Of a stretch of 64,000 nt of DNA, positions 27,807 to 37,078 are shown piece by piece. This stretch comes from Alphaproteobacteria bacterium. Lineage in GTDB: Bacteria; Pseudomonadota; Alphaproteobacteria; Reyranellales; Reyranellaceae. The position numbers were made by a program, and so were the translations under genes. The stretch covers positions 372,001 to 436,000 of the forward strand of contig JAFKFL010000008.1 in the NCBI GenBank assembly GCA_017308235.1. The letters are read 5' to 3'. The first letter of the stretch is position 1, and each line of letters begins with the position of its first letter. The notes beneath the pieces were generated by a model. The model had not been told where the DNA came from and ran no database searches. It worked only from the letters and a program-made list of their open reading frames with translations.

Positions 27807-28211
27807 TCAGGACGAAAGATCCGGCCCGTCAGCCGATGGCTTGGGCGCCGCGACGCGATGGACCCACAGCAGGGCGATGACGGCCCCTTTGATGCGGGGC
27901 AGCAGAAGCAATGCAAGCAGGACCGACAGCGGCAGCCAAAGCAGCGCATGGAACCAGAGCGGCGGCTGGTTGCCATAGCGCTCCAGGACCAGGACCAGCG
28001 GGACGACGATATGGCCGACCAGCAGGATCGTGAAATAGGCGGGTGCGTCATCGGCCCGATAGGGTTCGAGCAGGAGGCTGCAGGACGGGCAATGACTGCG
28101 CATCTTCAGGAAGCCACCGAACAGGGCACCTTCGCCACAGCGAGGGCAAAGGCCTCGCCAGCCGCGCTTCAGCGCGACCAGGAAAGCAACGGGAGCATAC
28201 GAGTCGGCCAT
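27807..28211 (-). CDS. DUF983 family membrane protein
   Basis: This 134-residue protein has a zinc-ribbon-like N-terminus, CPRCGEG (C22, C25) and HCPSCSL (C41, C44), followed by two hydrophobic segments (about 57-80 and 90-112). This is the DUF983 family, found across alphaproteobacteria and often next to rnr; its function is unknown. The ATG at 28211 lies 23 bases after the rnr stop, in the same direction, so it is probably the last gene of the topA-rnr transcript. The ribosome site is weak, consistent with coupled translation. Confidence 0.85.
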   Translation of the reverse strand: MADSYAPVAFLVALKRGWRGLCPRCGEGALFGGFLKMRSHCPSCSLLLEPYRADDAPAYFTILLVGHIVVPLVLVLERYGNQPPLWFHALLWLPLSVLLALLLLPRIKGAVIALLWVHRVAAPKPSADGPDLSS

Positions 28212-28234
28212 GGCGGCCAAGATGGTGGTTCCGC

Positions 28235-30484
28235 TCACGTTCGTCGTCGCGACCGTTTGTCCCGAGGCGGCCTCCCGCGCGCGACCGGACGACGCGGCTC
28301 GCGGCGGCCGCGCGGCAGGGCGTGCCGCTCGACGCGCTCGATCACGTCGACCAGTTCGAACAGCAGGCCACCCGTGGCCGCATCGGCTTCGACCAGCTTG
28401 ACCCTTAGCCGATCGCCCAGGCCAAAACTTTCGCCAGTGCGCTCGCCGACCAGCATCTGCCGGCCTTCCTCGTGACGGAAAAATTCGGAACCCAGGCTGC
28501 GGATCGGCAACAGCCCGTCGGCGCCTGTGCCATCGAGCGAGAGAAAGAGCCCAAAGCGCGTGACCGACGTGACGCGGCCGGGGAAGGAGGCGCCCACATG
28601 TTGCGCCATGTAGGCTGCGACGTAGCGGTCCATCGCGCCTCGTTCCGCTGCGACGGCGCGACGCTCGCACATCGACAGGTGCTCGCCGAACTCCTCGAAG
28701 CGGCTTCGGTCGGCTTCCGGTAACCCGCCGTCGCCCAACCCGAATGCCGCGATCAGCGCCCGATGCACGATCAGGTCGGGAAAACGCCGGATCGGCGAGG
28801 TGAAATGCGCATAGCGTGCGAGTGCCAAGCCAAAATGGCCGAGATTGCCCGGCGCGTAGACCGCCTGGCTCTGGCTGCGCAGGATGGTCTCGTTCACCAG
28901 TCGCGTCACCGGCTTGTCGGCGGCCGCTTGCAGCACGCCGTTGAGATCGGCGGGCCGCAGCCGCGGGCCGGCCGGCAGGGCGATGCCAAGGGTGGCCAGG
29001 AATTCGCGCAGCGATTCGAGTTTCGCCGCATCAGGCTGGTCGTGAACGCGATAGAGGCAGGGGGCGTGGCGCTGCTCGAGCGCCTGGGCGGCCGCGACAT
29101 TGGCCAGCACCATGAATTCCTCGATCAGCCGGTGGCTGTCGAGGCGCTCGCGCACGCCAATCTCGGCGATACGCCCATCGTCGCCCAGCCGCACCAGCCG
29201 CTCCGGCAGATCGAGATCGAGCGCCCCACGCTTCTCGCGCGCCGCCAACAGGACACGGAACGCGCTGTAGAGCGGCCTGAGGACCGGCTCCAGCAACGGG
29301 CCGGTCTCCTCGTCGGGCCGGCCATCGATGGCGTGCTGCACGCGGTTGTAGGTGAGGCGCGCCGCTGAGCGCATCATCGCACGATGGAAACGATGCCGCT
29401 TCAGGTGGCCATCGCCGTCGATCCACATCTCCGCCACCAGCACCGGCCGATCCTGATGCGGCACCAATGAGCACCAGTGGTTGCTGAGCGCCTCGGGCAG
29501 CATCGGCACGACCCGGTCAGGGAAGTAGACCGATGTGCCGCGGCGATAGGCGGCGCGATCGAGCGCCTTGTCCGGCCGCACGTACCAGGCGACATCGGCG
29601 ATGGCGACCAGCAATCGCCAACCGCCGGGATGGGCCGGATCAGGCTCGGCATAGACCGCGTCGTCGAAATCGCGGGCATCCTCGCCGTCGATCGTGATCA
29701 GGGGCGTCTGCCGCAGGTCAAGCCGATCGCCGAGGGCGGCCGCTTTCGCACGTGCCGCCTCGTCGAGCGCCGCCTGCGGGAAATCGATTGGCACGTCGTT
29801 GGCGGCAATCGAGATCAGGCTCACGGTGCGCGGATCGCTTATCGGCCCGATCCGTTCGACCACGCGCGCGCGACGTGAAAGATGGCCGCCGGTTTCCTCG
29901 ATCCACACGATGTCGCCGGGCTGCGCGCCATTCTTGTCGGCGGGCCGGACATCGAACTCGCGGCGGAGCTTGCGGTCGGTCGGCGTTACCGTGCCGAGGC
30001 CGTTGCGCCCAGTCGGTTCCTCGTAGAGCCCCAGGAGTTTCTTGGGGCCGCTGCCGAGACGCCGGATGATGCGGGCCTGGTACGCCGCCTTGCCCCGGCG
30101 CTTCAGGGACGCGAGAACGCGATCGCCGACGGCGGGAGCGGGGCCGCTACGACTGCCATGAGGATCGATCTCGATACGAGGAGCAGGGCCGTCCGTTTCC
30201 TCGTCGTGACGCCGCGGCACCGCCAGCAGATGGCCGTCGTCGTCCACTCTCACGATCTCCAGCACGGCGACGTCGGTGAGCGCCGCGGGATCCTTGAAGG
30301 TCTTGGCGCGGTCGGCAGCGATATCGCCCTTGTCACGCAGGTCGCGCAGCAGCTCCTTGAGCTCGATGCGCTGGTCACCTTTCAGCGCGAAAGCGCGGGC
30401 GATCTCGCGCTTTCCAATCGGCGTGGCGCTTTCCTTGATGAAGGTCAGCAGTTCGTCGCGCGTCGGGACGCGGCCCTTAGCCAT
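28235..30484 (-). CDS. rnr: Ribonuclease R
   Basis: This 749-residue processive 3'-5' exoribonuclease degrades structured RNA. It has an N-terminal winged-helix region (TRDELLTFIKES), two cold-shock domains, the RNB catalytic domain with the acidic cluster DGEDARDFDDAVY near residue 270, an S1 domain near 590-670 and an Arg-rich tail. The ATG at 30484 overlaps the stop of topA by 8 bases, pointing to coupled translation; the longer frame is topA's basic tail read in another frame. The topA-rnr-DUF983 order is conserved in alphaproteobacteria. Confidence 0.95.
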   Translation of the reverse strand: MAKGRVPTRDELLTFIKESATPIGKREIARAFALKGDQRIELKELLRDLRDKGDIAADRAKTFKDPAALTDVAVLEIVRVDDDGHLLAVPRRHDEETDGPAPRIEIDPHGSRSGPAPAVGDRVLASLKRRGKAAYQARIIRRLGSGPKKLLGLYEEPTGRNGLGTVTPTDRKLRREFDVRPADKNGAQPGDIVWIEETGGHLSRRARVVERIGPISDPRTVSLISIAANDVPIDFPQAALDEAARAKAAALGDRLDLRQTPLITIDGEDARDFDDAVYAEPDPAHPGGWRLLVAIADVAWYVRPDKALDRAAYRRGTSVYFPDRVVPMLPEALSNHWCSLVPHQDRPVLVAEMWIDGDGHLKRHRFHRAMMRSAARLTYNRVQHAIDGRPDEETGPLLEPVLRPLYSAFRVLLAAREKRGALDLDLPERLVRLGDDGRIAEIGVRERLDSHRLIEEFMVLANVAAAQALEQRHAPCLYRVHDQPDAAKLESLREFLATLGIALPAGPRLRPADLNGVLQAAADKPVTRLVNETILRSQSQAVYAPGNLGHFGLALARYAHFTSPIRRFPDLIVHRALIAAFGLGDGGLPEADRSRFEEFGEHLSMCERRAVAAERGAMDRYVAAYMAQHVGASFPGRVTSVTRFGLFLSLDGTGADGLLPIRSLGSEFFRHEEGRQMLVGERTGESFGLGDRLRVKLVEADAATGGLLFELVDVIERVERHALPRGRREPRRPVARGRPPRDKRSRRRT

Positions 30485-33185
30485 CGGTTCCAGTGCGGGG
30501 CGGCGTCTCGTTCTTGGTCTTGCGTTTGGCAGCAGTCTTCTTCTTTGCGTTCTTCGTGGCAGCCTTTTTCGGCGCGGGCTTTTCGCCGGCATCGTTGGCC
30601 GGCGCGGGCGCCGCCGCTTTCTTGGCGCGAGGCGCTTTGGCCTTCTTGCCGCCGTTGCCGCCATTCTTGGCGGCGCGCTCGGCCAGCAAGCTTACGGCCT
30701 GGTCGATCGTGAGATCTTCCAACTTGATGTCGCGCGGCACGGTGGCGTTGATGCCGCCGTGCTTCACGTAAGGGCCGTAGCGACCCTCGTAGAGCTCGAT
30801 CGGCTGTTCGTCGCTCGGATGGTTGCCGACGATGCGGACCGGCTTGGCAGCCGCCCGGCCGCGCGCCTGCTTGGCCTCGGCGAGCAGCGCCACAGCACGG
30901 TTCATGCCGATATCGAGCACGCTCTCGTCGGCCGGGATCGACTTGTACTTGCTGCCATGTTTCACGTAGGGCCCGAAGCGGCCAACGCCGGCCAGGATCG
31001 CCTCGCCGTCGTCGGGATGAACGCCCAGCTCGCGCGGTAGCGAGAGCAGGGCCAATGCCTTCTCGAGCGTGAGATCGTCGGGCGTCATGCCGCGCAGCAG
31101 CGACTGGCGCTTGGGCTTCTCCTTGCCTTCGGGCTCGCCGAGCTGAACGTAGAGGCCGTAGGGGCCGTTGCGCAGCGTCACGTCCTTGCCGCTTACGGGA
31201 TCGATGCCGAGCACTTTCGGCTTGTCGAGATTGGCGCCCGAGGCAGCGTCAGCGTCGGCATCGACGATGCCGAGCTTGCGGGTGAAGCGGCACTCGGGAT
31301 AGTTCGAGCAGCCGATGAAAGCGCCGAACTTGCCGAGCTTCAGGCCAAGCCGACCGTTGCTGCAGGACGGGCAGTCGCGCGGGCTCTTGCCGCCATTGTC
31401 GTTGGCCGGAAAGAAATGCGGGCCCAGCTCTTCATCGAGCTTGTCGAGCACCTCGCTCACGCGCAGGTCCTTGGTCTCGCCGACGGCGGCAGAGAACTGG
31501 TCCCAGAATTCGCGCAGCACCTGGCGCCAGTTGATCTTTCCGTCGGAGATCTCGTCCAGCTCCTCTTCGAGGTGGGCGGTGAAGTCGTATTCGACGTAGC
31601 GCGGGAAGTAGGTCTGCAGGAAGGCAGTGACGATGCGACCGCGGTCCTCGGGCATGAAGCGCTTGCGGTCGAGCCGCACGTAATTGCGCCGCTGCAGCAC
31701 CTCGATGATGCTGGCGTAGGTCGACGGTCGGCCGATGCCGAGCTCCTCGAGCCTCTTCACCAGGCTCGCTTCGGAATAGCGCGGCGGCGGCTCGGTGAAA
31801 TGCTGCTCGGGAATGACCTCGCGGCGGTCCAGAGCCTCGTTCTCGGCGACGTCGGGCAGGAGGGCGTTCCCTTCTTCCTCCTTGCCATTGTCGTCGTGAC
31901 CCTCGTCGTAGAGGGTCAGGAAGCCGTTGAACTTCACGACCGAACCGGTCGCGCGCAAGGCGACGTTCTTGTCGCCGCTCATGATGTCGACTGTGACCTG
32001 GTCGAGGACGGCGCTCTCCATCTGGCTCGCGACCGTGCGCTTCCAGATGAGCTCGTAGAGGCCGAGTTGATCCTTGTCCAAGTACTTCGCCACGTCCTGT
32101 GGCGTGCGGAAGAGATCGGTCGGCCGAATCGCCTCGTGCGCCTCCTGGGCGTTCTTGGCTTTCGACGAATAGAGGCGCGGCTTCTCCGGCAAATAGGCCG
32201 AGCCGTATTTGTCCTCGATCAGGCGCCGTGTCTGGCCGACCGCTTCGGGGGCAAGCTGCACGCCGTCGGTGCGCATGTAGGTGATGAGGCCCACCGTCTC
32301 GCCGCCGATATCGACACCTTCGTAAAGCCGTTGCGCGATGCGCATCGCCGTTGCGGCGCCCAGGCCCAGCTTGCGCGAGGCTTCCTGCTGCAGGGTCGAG
32401 GTGATGAAGGGCGGCGGCGGATTGCGGCGTACCTGCCGACGCTCGACTGACGACACCGCGAAAGCTCGGCGTTCGATCTCGCGTTTGGCGGCTTCGGCCC
32501 GCTCGGCCGTGTCGAGGTCGAACTTGTCGAGCTTGCGGCCGTCGAGATGGGTCAGGCGGGCCTTGAGGGTCTGCTTCTTGGCGGTGCCGAAGATCGCATC
32601 GACCGTCCAGTATTCGCGGCTCTTGAAGACCTCGATCTCGGCCTCGCGCTCGCAGATCAGGCGCAGCGCCACCGACTGGACGCGTCCGGCCGAGCGGCTG
32701 CCCGGCAGCTTGCGCCATAGGACGGGCGAAAGGGTGAAGCCGACGAGATAGTCGAGTGCCCGGCGGGCGAGGTAGGCATCGATCAGCGGCTGGTCGAGAT
32801 CGCGCGGATGGGCGACTGCGTCGAGTACCGACTGCTTGGTGATGGCGTTGAAGGTGACGCGTTTGACGTCGACCCCCTGCAGGGCCTTCTTGCGGCCCAG
32901 CACGTCCTTCACGTGCCAGGAGATGGCCTCGCCTTCGCGATCCGGATCGGTCGCAAGGTAAAGTCTGCTGCCCTTGGAAATGGCCTTGGCGATGGCGTCG
33001 AGGCGCTTCTGGGAAGGGGCATCGACCTCCCAATCCATGGCGAAGTTCTCATCCGGCCGGACCGATCCATCCTTGGGCGGCAGATCGCGGACATGACCGT
33101 ACGACGCCAGCACGGTGTAGCCGGGTCCGAGATACTTCCCAATCGTCTTTGCCTTGGCAGGCGACTCGACGACCAACACATCCAT
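30477..33185 (-). CDS. topA: DNA topoisomerase I
   Basis: This 902-residue type IA topoisomerase relaxes negative supercoils. The Toprim domain starts DVLVVESPAKAKTIGKYLG and contains the acidic TDPDREGEAISW. The catalytic Tyr is in LITYMRTDG near residue 305. After the core comes one cysteine zinc finger (CPSC...CSNYPEC, about 610-640), then three Topo_C-like repeats with GPYGLYVQ, GRFGPYVKHG and GRYGPYVKHG that lack cysteines. A long Lys/Ala-rich tail (about 840-902) ends the protein. This architecture is typical for alphaproteobacteria. Confidence 0.97.
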   Translation of the reverse strand: MDVLVVESPAKAKTIGKYLGPGYTVLASYGHVRDLPPKDGSVRPDENFAMDWEVDAPSQKRLDAIAKAISKGSRLYLATDPDREGEAISWHVKDVLGRKKALQGVDVKRVTFNAITKQSVLDAVAHPRDLDQPLIDAYLARRALDYLVGFTLSPVLWRKLPGSRSAGRVQSVALRLICEREAEIEVFKSREYWTVDAIFGTAKKQTLKARLTHLDGRKLDKFDLDTAERAEAAKREIERRAFAVSSVERRQVRRNPPPPFITSTLQQEASRKLGLGAATAMRIAQRLYEGVDIGGETVGLITYMRTDGVQLAPEAVGQTRRLIEDKYGSAYLPEKPRLYSSKAKNAQEAHEAIRPTDLFRTPQDVAKYLDKDQLGLYELIWKRTVASQMESAVLDQVTVDIMSGDKNVALRATGSVVKFNGFLTLYDEGHDDNGKEEEGNALLPDVAENEALDRREVIPEQHFTEPPPRYSEASLVKRLEELGIGRPSTYASIIEVLQRRNYVRLDRKRFMPEDRGRIVTAFLQTYFPRYVEYDFTAHLEEELDEISDGKINWRQVLREFWDQFSAAVGETKDLRVSEVLDKLDEELGPHFFPANDNGGKSPRDCPSCSNGRLGLKLGKFGAFIGCSNYPECRFTRKLGIVDADADAASGANLDKPKVLGIDPVSGKDVTLRNGPYGLYVQLGEPEGKEKPKRQSLLRGMTPDDLTLEKALALLSLPRELGVHPDDGEAILAGVGRFGPYVKHGSKYKSIPADESVLDIGMNRAVALLAEAKQARGRAAAKPVRIVGNHPSDEQPIELYEGRYGPYVKHGGINATVPRDIKLEDLTIDQAVSLLAERAAKNGGNGGKKAKAPRAKKAAAPAPANDAGEKPAPKKAATKNAKKKTAAKRKTKNETPPRTGTDG

Positions 33186-33195
33186 CGTCGAAACA

Positions 33196-33226
33196 AGCTC
33201 CAGTAAACACTTTAAGAACCGGAGCT
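33196..33226. other. Hairpin in the dprA-topA gap
   Basis: Nine-base arms AGCTCCAGT (33196-33204) and ACCGGAGCT (33218-33226), with one mismatch, enclose a 13-base AT-rich loop. It lies between dprA and topA on the transcribed strand. No T-run follows, so it is not a classic terminator; it could attenuate or separate the messages, or be chance. Confidence 0.35.
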
Positions 33227-33237
33227 AGATCACTGAT

Positions 33238-34293
33238 CTATATCAGAGATACGCGGTTACCCCGGTGCCTCTCCAGGCGGCCTTCCAGCTCGAGGGCCAG
33301 CAGGACCTCCGCCACGGCGGCGGCGGACACTTGGCATCGGCGTACCAGTTCGTCAACCGCAGTGGGTACGGCACCCAGTTCCGTTACTATTTTTGCAGTA
33401 TCACTGTCGCAGTGTTTTTGTATTGATTTTCCAATGGGTTGACTGCGGCACTGCGGCTGGCCGAACACACCTACAATATCGTTGACCCTGCATACCAGAA
33501 TGGCCCCGTCTTGGATAAGGTTATTGGATCCTTCATAGCGTGGGTCGAGGGGCGAGCCTGGGACCACGAAGACCTCGCGCCCTTGCTCGGCGGCGCGCTG
33601 CGCGGTGATCAATGAGCCCGATCGGGCTGCCGCCTCGATCACGATCACCCCTGCCGACAAGCCGCTGACGATGCGATTGCGCCGGGGAAAGGCCCGGGCG
33701 ACCGGTGGCGTCCCGAGCGGCATCTCGCTCAACAGCAGGCCTTGCCCGGCGATCGCCTCCTGCAGCCGGGCGTTCTCGGGTGGGTAGATCTGGTCAAGGC
33801 CGCCCGCTAGGACAGCGACAGTTCCTGTGTCCAATGCCGCTTCGTGCGCGGCTGTGTCGATCCCACGCGCAAGACCCGAAGCGATCGCAAAGCCCGCTTG
33901 ACCCAGTCCGGCGGCGAAATCGCCAGCCAAGCGGCAGCCGGCCATCGAGGCATTCCGTGCGCCGACGATCGCCAACGTCCTGCAGCCCAGCAGATCGATA
34001 TCGCCGATTGCCGACAGGATTGGCGGTGCATCGGGCAGGGCAGCAAGGGTGGCCGGGTAGAAAGCGTCGCCGAAAACGAGGAAGCGACCGCCGAGCGCCA
34101 TCAGCGCCTCTTCTTCCTTTTTAATCCTGGCTTCCGGCAGGGCGGCAATTTCGCGACAGGCCGCGCGGGCGGAGCCGCAATGGGCCAGCGCCTCGTGGAA
34201 CGATACCGGACCGATACGGAGTGTCCGTGCCAGCCGCAGTCGGGCAAGCCGTTCTGCGGGATCAAGCTCGGGAAGGCGGGGGCCGTCGAACAT
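33238..34293 (-). CDS. dprA: DNA processing protein DprA/Smf
   Basis: The protein has 351 residues. DprA binds incoming single-stranded DNA and loads RecA during transformation. A SAM/HhH-like N-terminal region is followed by the Rossmann-type DprA domain: LAIVGARNAS near 103, SGLARGIDTAAH near 134, VLAGGLDQIYPPEN near 155 and FPRRNRIVSGLS near 197. A C-terminal winged-helix domain (about 300-350) ends the protein. The linker between the two (encoded around 33380-33500) is notably AT-rich for this genome. It lies upstream of topA in the conserved housekeeping block; many non-competent bacteria also keep it. Confidence 0.94.
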   Translation of the reverse strand: MFDGPRLPELDPAERLARLRLARTLRIGPVSFHEALAHCGSARAACREIAALPEARIKKEEEALMALGGRFLVFGDAFYPATLAALPDAPPILSAIGDIDLLGCRTLAIVGARNASMAGCRLAGDFAAGLGQAGFAIASGLARGIDTAAHEAALDTGTVAVLAGGLDQIYPPENARLQEAIAGQGLLLSEMPLGTPPVARAFPRRNRIVSGLSAGVIVIEAAARSGSLITAQRAAEQGREVFVVPGSPLDPRYEGSNNLIQDGAILVCRVNDIVGVFGQPQCRSQPIGKSIQKHCDSDTAKIVTELGAVPTAVDELVRRCQVSAAAVAEVLLALELEGRLERHRGNRVSLI

Positions 34294-34344
34294 GGCCTGA
34301 TCCTATGGCGGGAATTGTATCAAGTAAAACAACTTATAATTGCA

Positions 34345-35523
34345 TCATGTCGAAGCCATTCGGCGACAGAGTGCGGCGCCGATCGTTCCCAGCAAGGCCA
34401 GTCCGGCGCCCAACGGACCAAATCCTTCGAAGCCGACGGTGCTGATCATCAGGGCGCCCAGGCCGGCGGCGCAGATCCAGCCCAGGCTTGAGGAGGCGCC
34501 GTTCACGCCCAGCACCGTACCTCGCACCTGCTCGGGCACCGATGCCAGTGCCGCCATGTAGGACGGCCGGCCGAGAGCGTTCAGCATCACATAGACGAAG
34601 CCCAGCGCCACTGACACAGCGAGCGCCGGGTGCCAGACGAAGAGTGCCAGCGCGGCAAGACCCGAAAGCGCCAGCATGACCGCCAGGGTCAGCAGCCGGT
34701 CGCGCCGTCGATCGGCGAGCTGGCCACCCAGGATCGTGCCCAGCACATTGCCGAGAGCGAAGACCGCGAGCGGAATTGCCGTGGCAGCCAGCGACAGGTG
34801 ATAAATCGACTGCAGGAAAGTCGCGAAATAGATGGCGGCGAGTCCGTAGCAGACGCGTTCGAGGACGCCGGTGCCGAGCAGGGCCAGCACCCGCGGCGAA
34901 AGTGCGCTGCGCAAGGTTGGCCGCTGTTCGTTGCGGGGAATAGCCCGCCGGCTCGAGCCGACTACGAGAAGCAAGGCGAGACTCGCGGCGAGCGCAAGGC
35001 CGCCGACGCAGACATTCCAGCCCCGCCAGCCGATCATCGAGCCCACCCACGCCGCCAGCGGGACGCCGATCACCAGCGTGAGGGATTGGCCGCTCATCAC
35101 CCAGCCGAGTGCGCGGCCGCGCTGACGGTCCTCGACCCGGGCCGAGACTTCGGCGAAGACGACGCCCATGAAAGTCCCGGAGCAGGCGCCGGCCACGCTG
35201 GCCCAGACCGCGACCCAGAGGAAGCTGCCCGCGTTGGCGACGGCGCACAGGGTGAGAGCCAGCGCCACGAGAGCGGCTATCAGGAGCACGCGCCGGCCGA
35301 TCAAGTCCGACATATAGCCAGCCGTCGCCGACGCGATGCCCCAGGTGACCGATGTCGCCGACACGAGATTGGCGACCAGCGGCATGCTGACGTCGAGATC
35401 ATGCGCCATGGAAAGCAGGAACGGTGCCCGCGTGGTGCCGCTCGAGGTCGCGGCGAAAGAGCCGAGGCAGGCAGCGCCGATCAGGGCCCAGGGCAACGCG
35501 CGGGAGGCAGCGGGAGAGATCAT
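34345..35523 (-). CDS. MFS transporter
   Basis: This 392-residue membrane protein has about 12 hydrophobic segments. The major-facilitator loop pattern G-Y-M-S-D-L-I-G-R-R lies between helices 2 and 3 (near residue 72), and a related A-D-R-R-R-D-R motif lies in the second half. I prefer the ATG at 35523 (MISPAASRAL) over an in-frame TTG at 35568. The substrate is unknown; drug or metabolite efflux is typical. It sits between plsY and dprA, which are usually neighbours in this conserved block, so it looks like an insertion of accessory content. Confidence 0.85.
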   Translation of the reverse strand: MISPAASRALPWALIGAACLGSFAATSSGTTRAPFLLSMAHDLDVSMPLVANLVSATSVTWGIASATAGYMSDLIGRRVLLIAALVALALTLCAVANAGSFLWVAVWASVAGACSGTFMGVVFAEVSARVEDRQRGRALGWVMSGQSLTLVIGVPLAAWVGSMIGWRGWNVCVGGLALAASLALLLVVGSSRRAIPRNEQRPTLRSALSPRVLALLGTGVLERVCYGLAAIYFATFLQSIYHLSLAATAIPLAVFALGNVLGTILGGQLADRRRDRLLTLAVMLALSGLAALALFVWHPALAVSVALGFVYVMLNALGRPSYMAALASVPEQVRGTVLGVNGASSSLGWICAAGLGALMISTVGFEGFGPLGAGLALLGTIGAALCRRMAST

Positions 35524-35592
35524 GTTCCGGGAGCGCGCGACCCTATCGGCCGAGGTAGGGGCGGGCAATCGCGGGACGGGGCGCCGGCTTCG

Positions 35593-36210
35593 CTATGCGG
35601 CCGGGCTCGCGCCTTCTTTACGCTGGCCGATCTTGGGTTCGGTGCCGTCGAGCAGGCGACGGATGTTGGCATGGTGACGAACCCACACCAGCGGTACCAG
35701 CGCCGTGATAGCTGCGGCCATGCGCCAGTCGACCAGGATCCAGGCGGCGATCGCGCCGATCACGATGCCGAAAAGAGCGGCCAGCGAGGAATAGCGGAAC
35801 AGCGCCGCCAACAGCAGCCACGCGACGCAGGTGATGGCGCCGACCGGCCAGCTCAGCCCCCACATCACGCCGAGCGTCGTCGCGACACCCTTGCCGCCTT
35901 TGAACGACAGCCATACGGGAAACATGTGCCCCAGCACCGCACCGATCGCGGCGGCAATCGCAGCCAACGGTCCGACGGCGCCACAGATCACGACCGCTGC
36001 CAATCCCTTCAGCGCATCGAGCAGCAGCGTCGCCGCCGCCAGACCTTTGCGGCCGGTGCGCAACACGTTGGTGGCGCCGATATTGCCGGAGCCGATCGAA
36101 CGGATGTCGCCCAGTCCCGCCGCTTTGGTCAGCAGCAGGCCGAACGGGATCGATCCCAGCAGGTAACCGATCAAGAGCGGTAGGACGATGTGGAAGCCGT
36201 ACCACTGCAT
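35593..36210 (-). CDS. plsY: Glycerol-3-phosphate acyltransferase PlsY
   Basis: This 205-residue inner-membrane enzyme transfers an acyl group from acyl-phosphate to glycerol-3-phosphate, the first step of phospholipid synthesis. The three conserved cytoplasmic motifs are visible: the [19 protein letters not shown] region near residues 19-48, F-K-G-G-K-G-V-A-T near 103-111, and the R-H-x-x-N-I-R-R-L segment near 178-186. About five transmembrane segments are present. Start ATG at 36210, 10 bases after the secreted-protein stop. It is part of the pyrBC-plsY-dprA-topA block. Confidence 0.96.
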   Translation of the reverse strand: MQWYGFHIVLPLLIGYLLGSIPFGLLLTKAAGLGDIRSIGSGNIGATNVLRTGRKGLAAATLLLDALKGLAAVVICGAVGPLAAIAAAIGAVLGHMFPVWLSFKGGKGVATTLGVMWGLSWPVGAITCVAWLLLAALFRYSSLAALFGIVIGAIAAWILVDWRMAAAITALVPLVWVRHHANIRRLLDGTEPKIGQRKEGASPAA

Positions 36211-36219
36211 GGCCTGACC

Positions 36220-36999
36220 CTACGGGCTCACCACCCGGCAGTTGGTCGAATCGACATAGGTCGAGGTTGGAGGGCCAATCAGGTCCGTCGTGATCTGCTC
36301 GCCCGGCGCCAGCCCCACCGGGCCGAAGTAGGCATCACCGACCGAACGGCCGGCGTTGCGGAAGGTGCACTGTATCTGGGCGTTGACCGTGTCCGGCGTG
36401 TTGGACGTGATCGAGATCGAAACCTGCCAGTAGCGAGAGGTGCCGTAGGTGAGGTTGCTGGCGGTCAGCGTCACCAGGGGCATCGGCTGGTTGAACCGGG
36501 GCAGCGGCCGCGGCCCTGTGCGGCGCACCGGCGGCTGAGGCTTGGGCCCGGGGCTGCCCGCCTGTCCGCCACCTGCCGCGTTCGGGTCGAACGCCCGATC
36601 AGGATCGTAACTCGACGGCGGAGGATTGGGCTGGCTTGCCCCGCTGGACGACCCACCGATCGTGGCGACACCGCCGCCCGGTGTGTTGAGCGGTGGAGGC
36701 TGGAGCGGTGTTGTGCTGTACGAGCCGCCGCCGCTTGAGGCGGGAGGCGTGGAGGGGATTGGCGTTGGTGTCGGCGCGGGCGATGCACGATTGCCGGCCT
36801 GCGACGATGGCGCGCCGCCGCCGACGTTGTTCTGCATCTTGTCGTAACAAGCCAGTCGCTGCTGCGTGTCGGTGATCTCAGCGCACAACTGGATATGACG
36901 GACGAGCTGATCGAGCAGGTCTTCGCGCGACTGGGCGTGCGTGACGCCCGCGACTGTCATGAAGGCGACACTGAAGAGAAGAGAGGATCGGAAATTCAT
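36220..36999 (-). CDS. Secreted proline-rich protein of unknown function
   Basis: The protein has 259 residues. A signal peptide (1-22, ending T-H-A) precedes a short cysteine-bearing helical region, LCAEITDTQQRLACYDKM (C39, C51), a pattern seen at the N-terminus of several small secreted proteins. Residues about 60-170 are a Pro/Gly/Ser-rich low-complexity linker. The C-terminal domain (about 174-259) looks beta-rich and has two further cysteines (IQCTFRN and TNCRV), probably forming a disulfide. I do not recognise it as a named family. The ATG at 36999 was chosen because the signal peptide starts there. It sits between pyrC' and plsY. Confidence 0.7.
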   Translation of the reverse strand: MNFRSSLLFSVAFMTVAGVTHAQSREDLLDQLVRHIQLCAEITDTQQRLACYDKMQNNVGGGAPSSQAGNRASPAPTPTPIPSTPPASSGGGSYSTTPLQPPPLNTPGGGVATIGGSSSGASQPNPPPSSYDPDRAFDPNAAGGGQAGSPGPKPQPPVRRTGPRPLPRFNQPMPLVTLTASNLTYGTSRYWQVSISITSNTPDTVNAQIQCTFRNAGRSVGDAYFGPVGLAPGEQITTDLIGPPTSTYVDSTNCRVVSP

Positions 37000-37078
37000 C
37001 GCAAGCCTTGCTGGCGGGGGAAGGCCGACCATAGCAGACCAAATGGCCGTTTCGAGGCAATTTGGTCCTTGCCGGAAT

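Noticed and set aside
31432..33033. Long alternate frame within topA (533 codons)
   Set aside because: Arg/Pro-rich shadow of topA on the same strand in another frame; topA motifs fully account for the region.
34630..36183. Long open frame antisense to the MFS and plsY genes (517 codons)
   Set aside because: Charged low-complexity translation spanning two real membrane-protein genes; a typical high-GC shadow.
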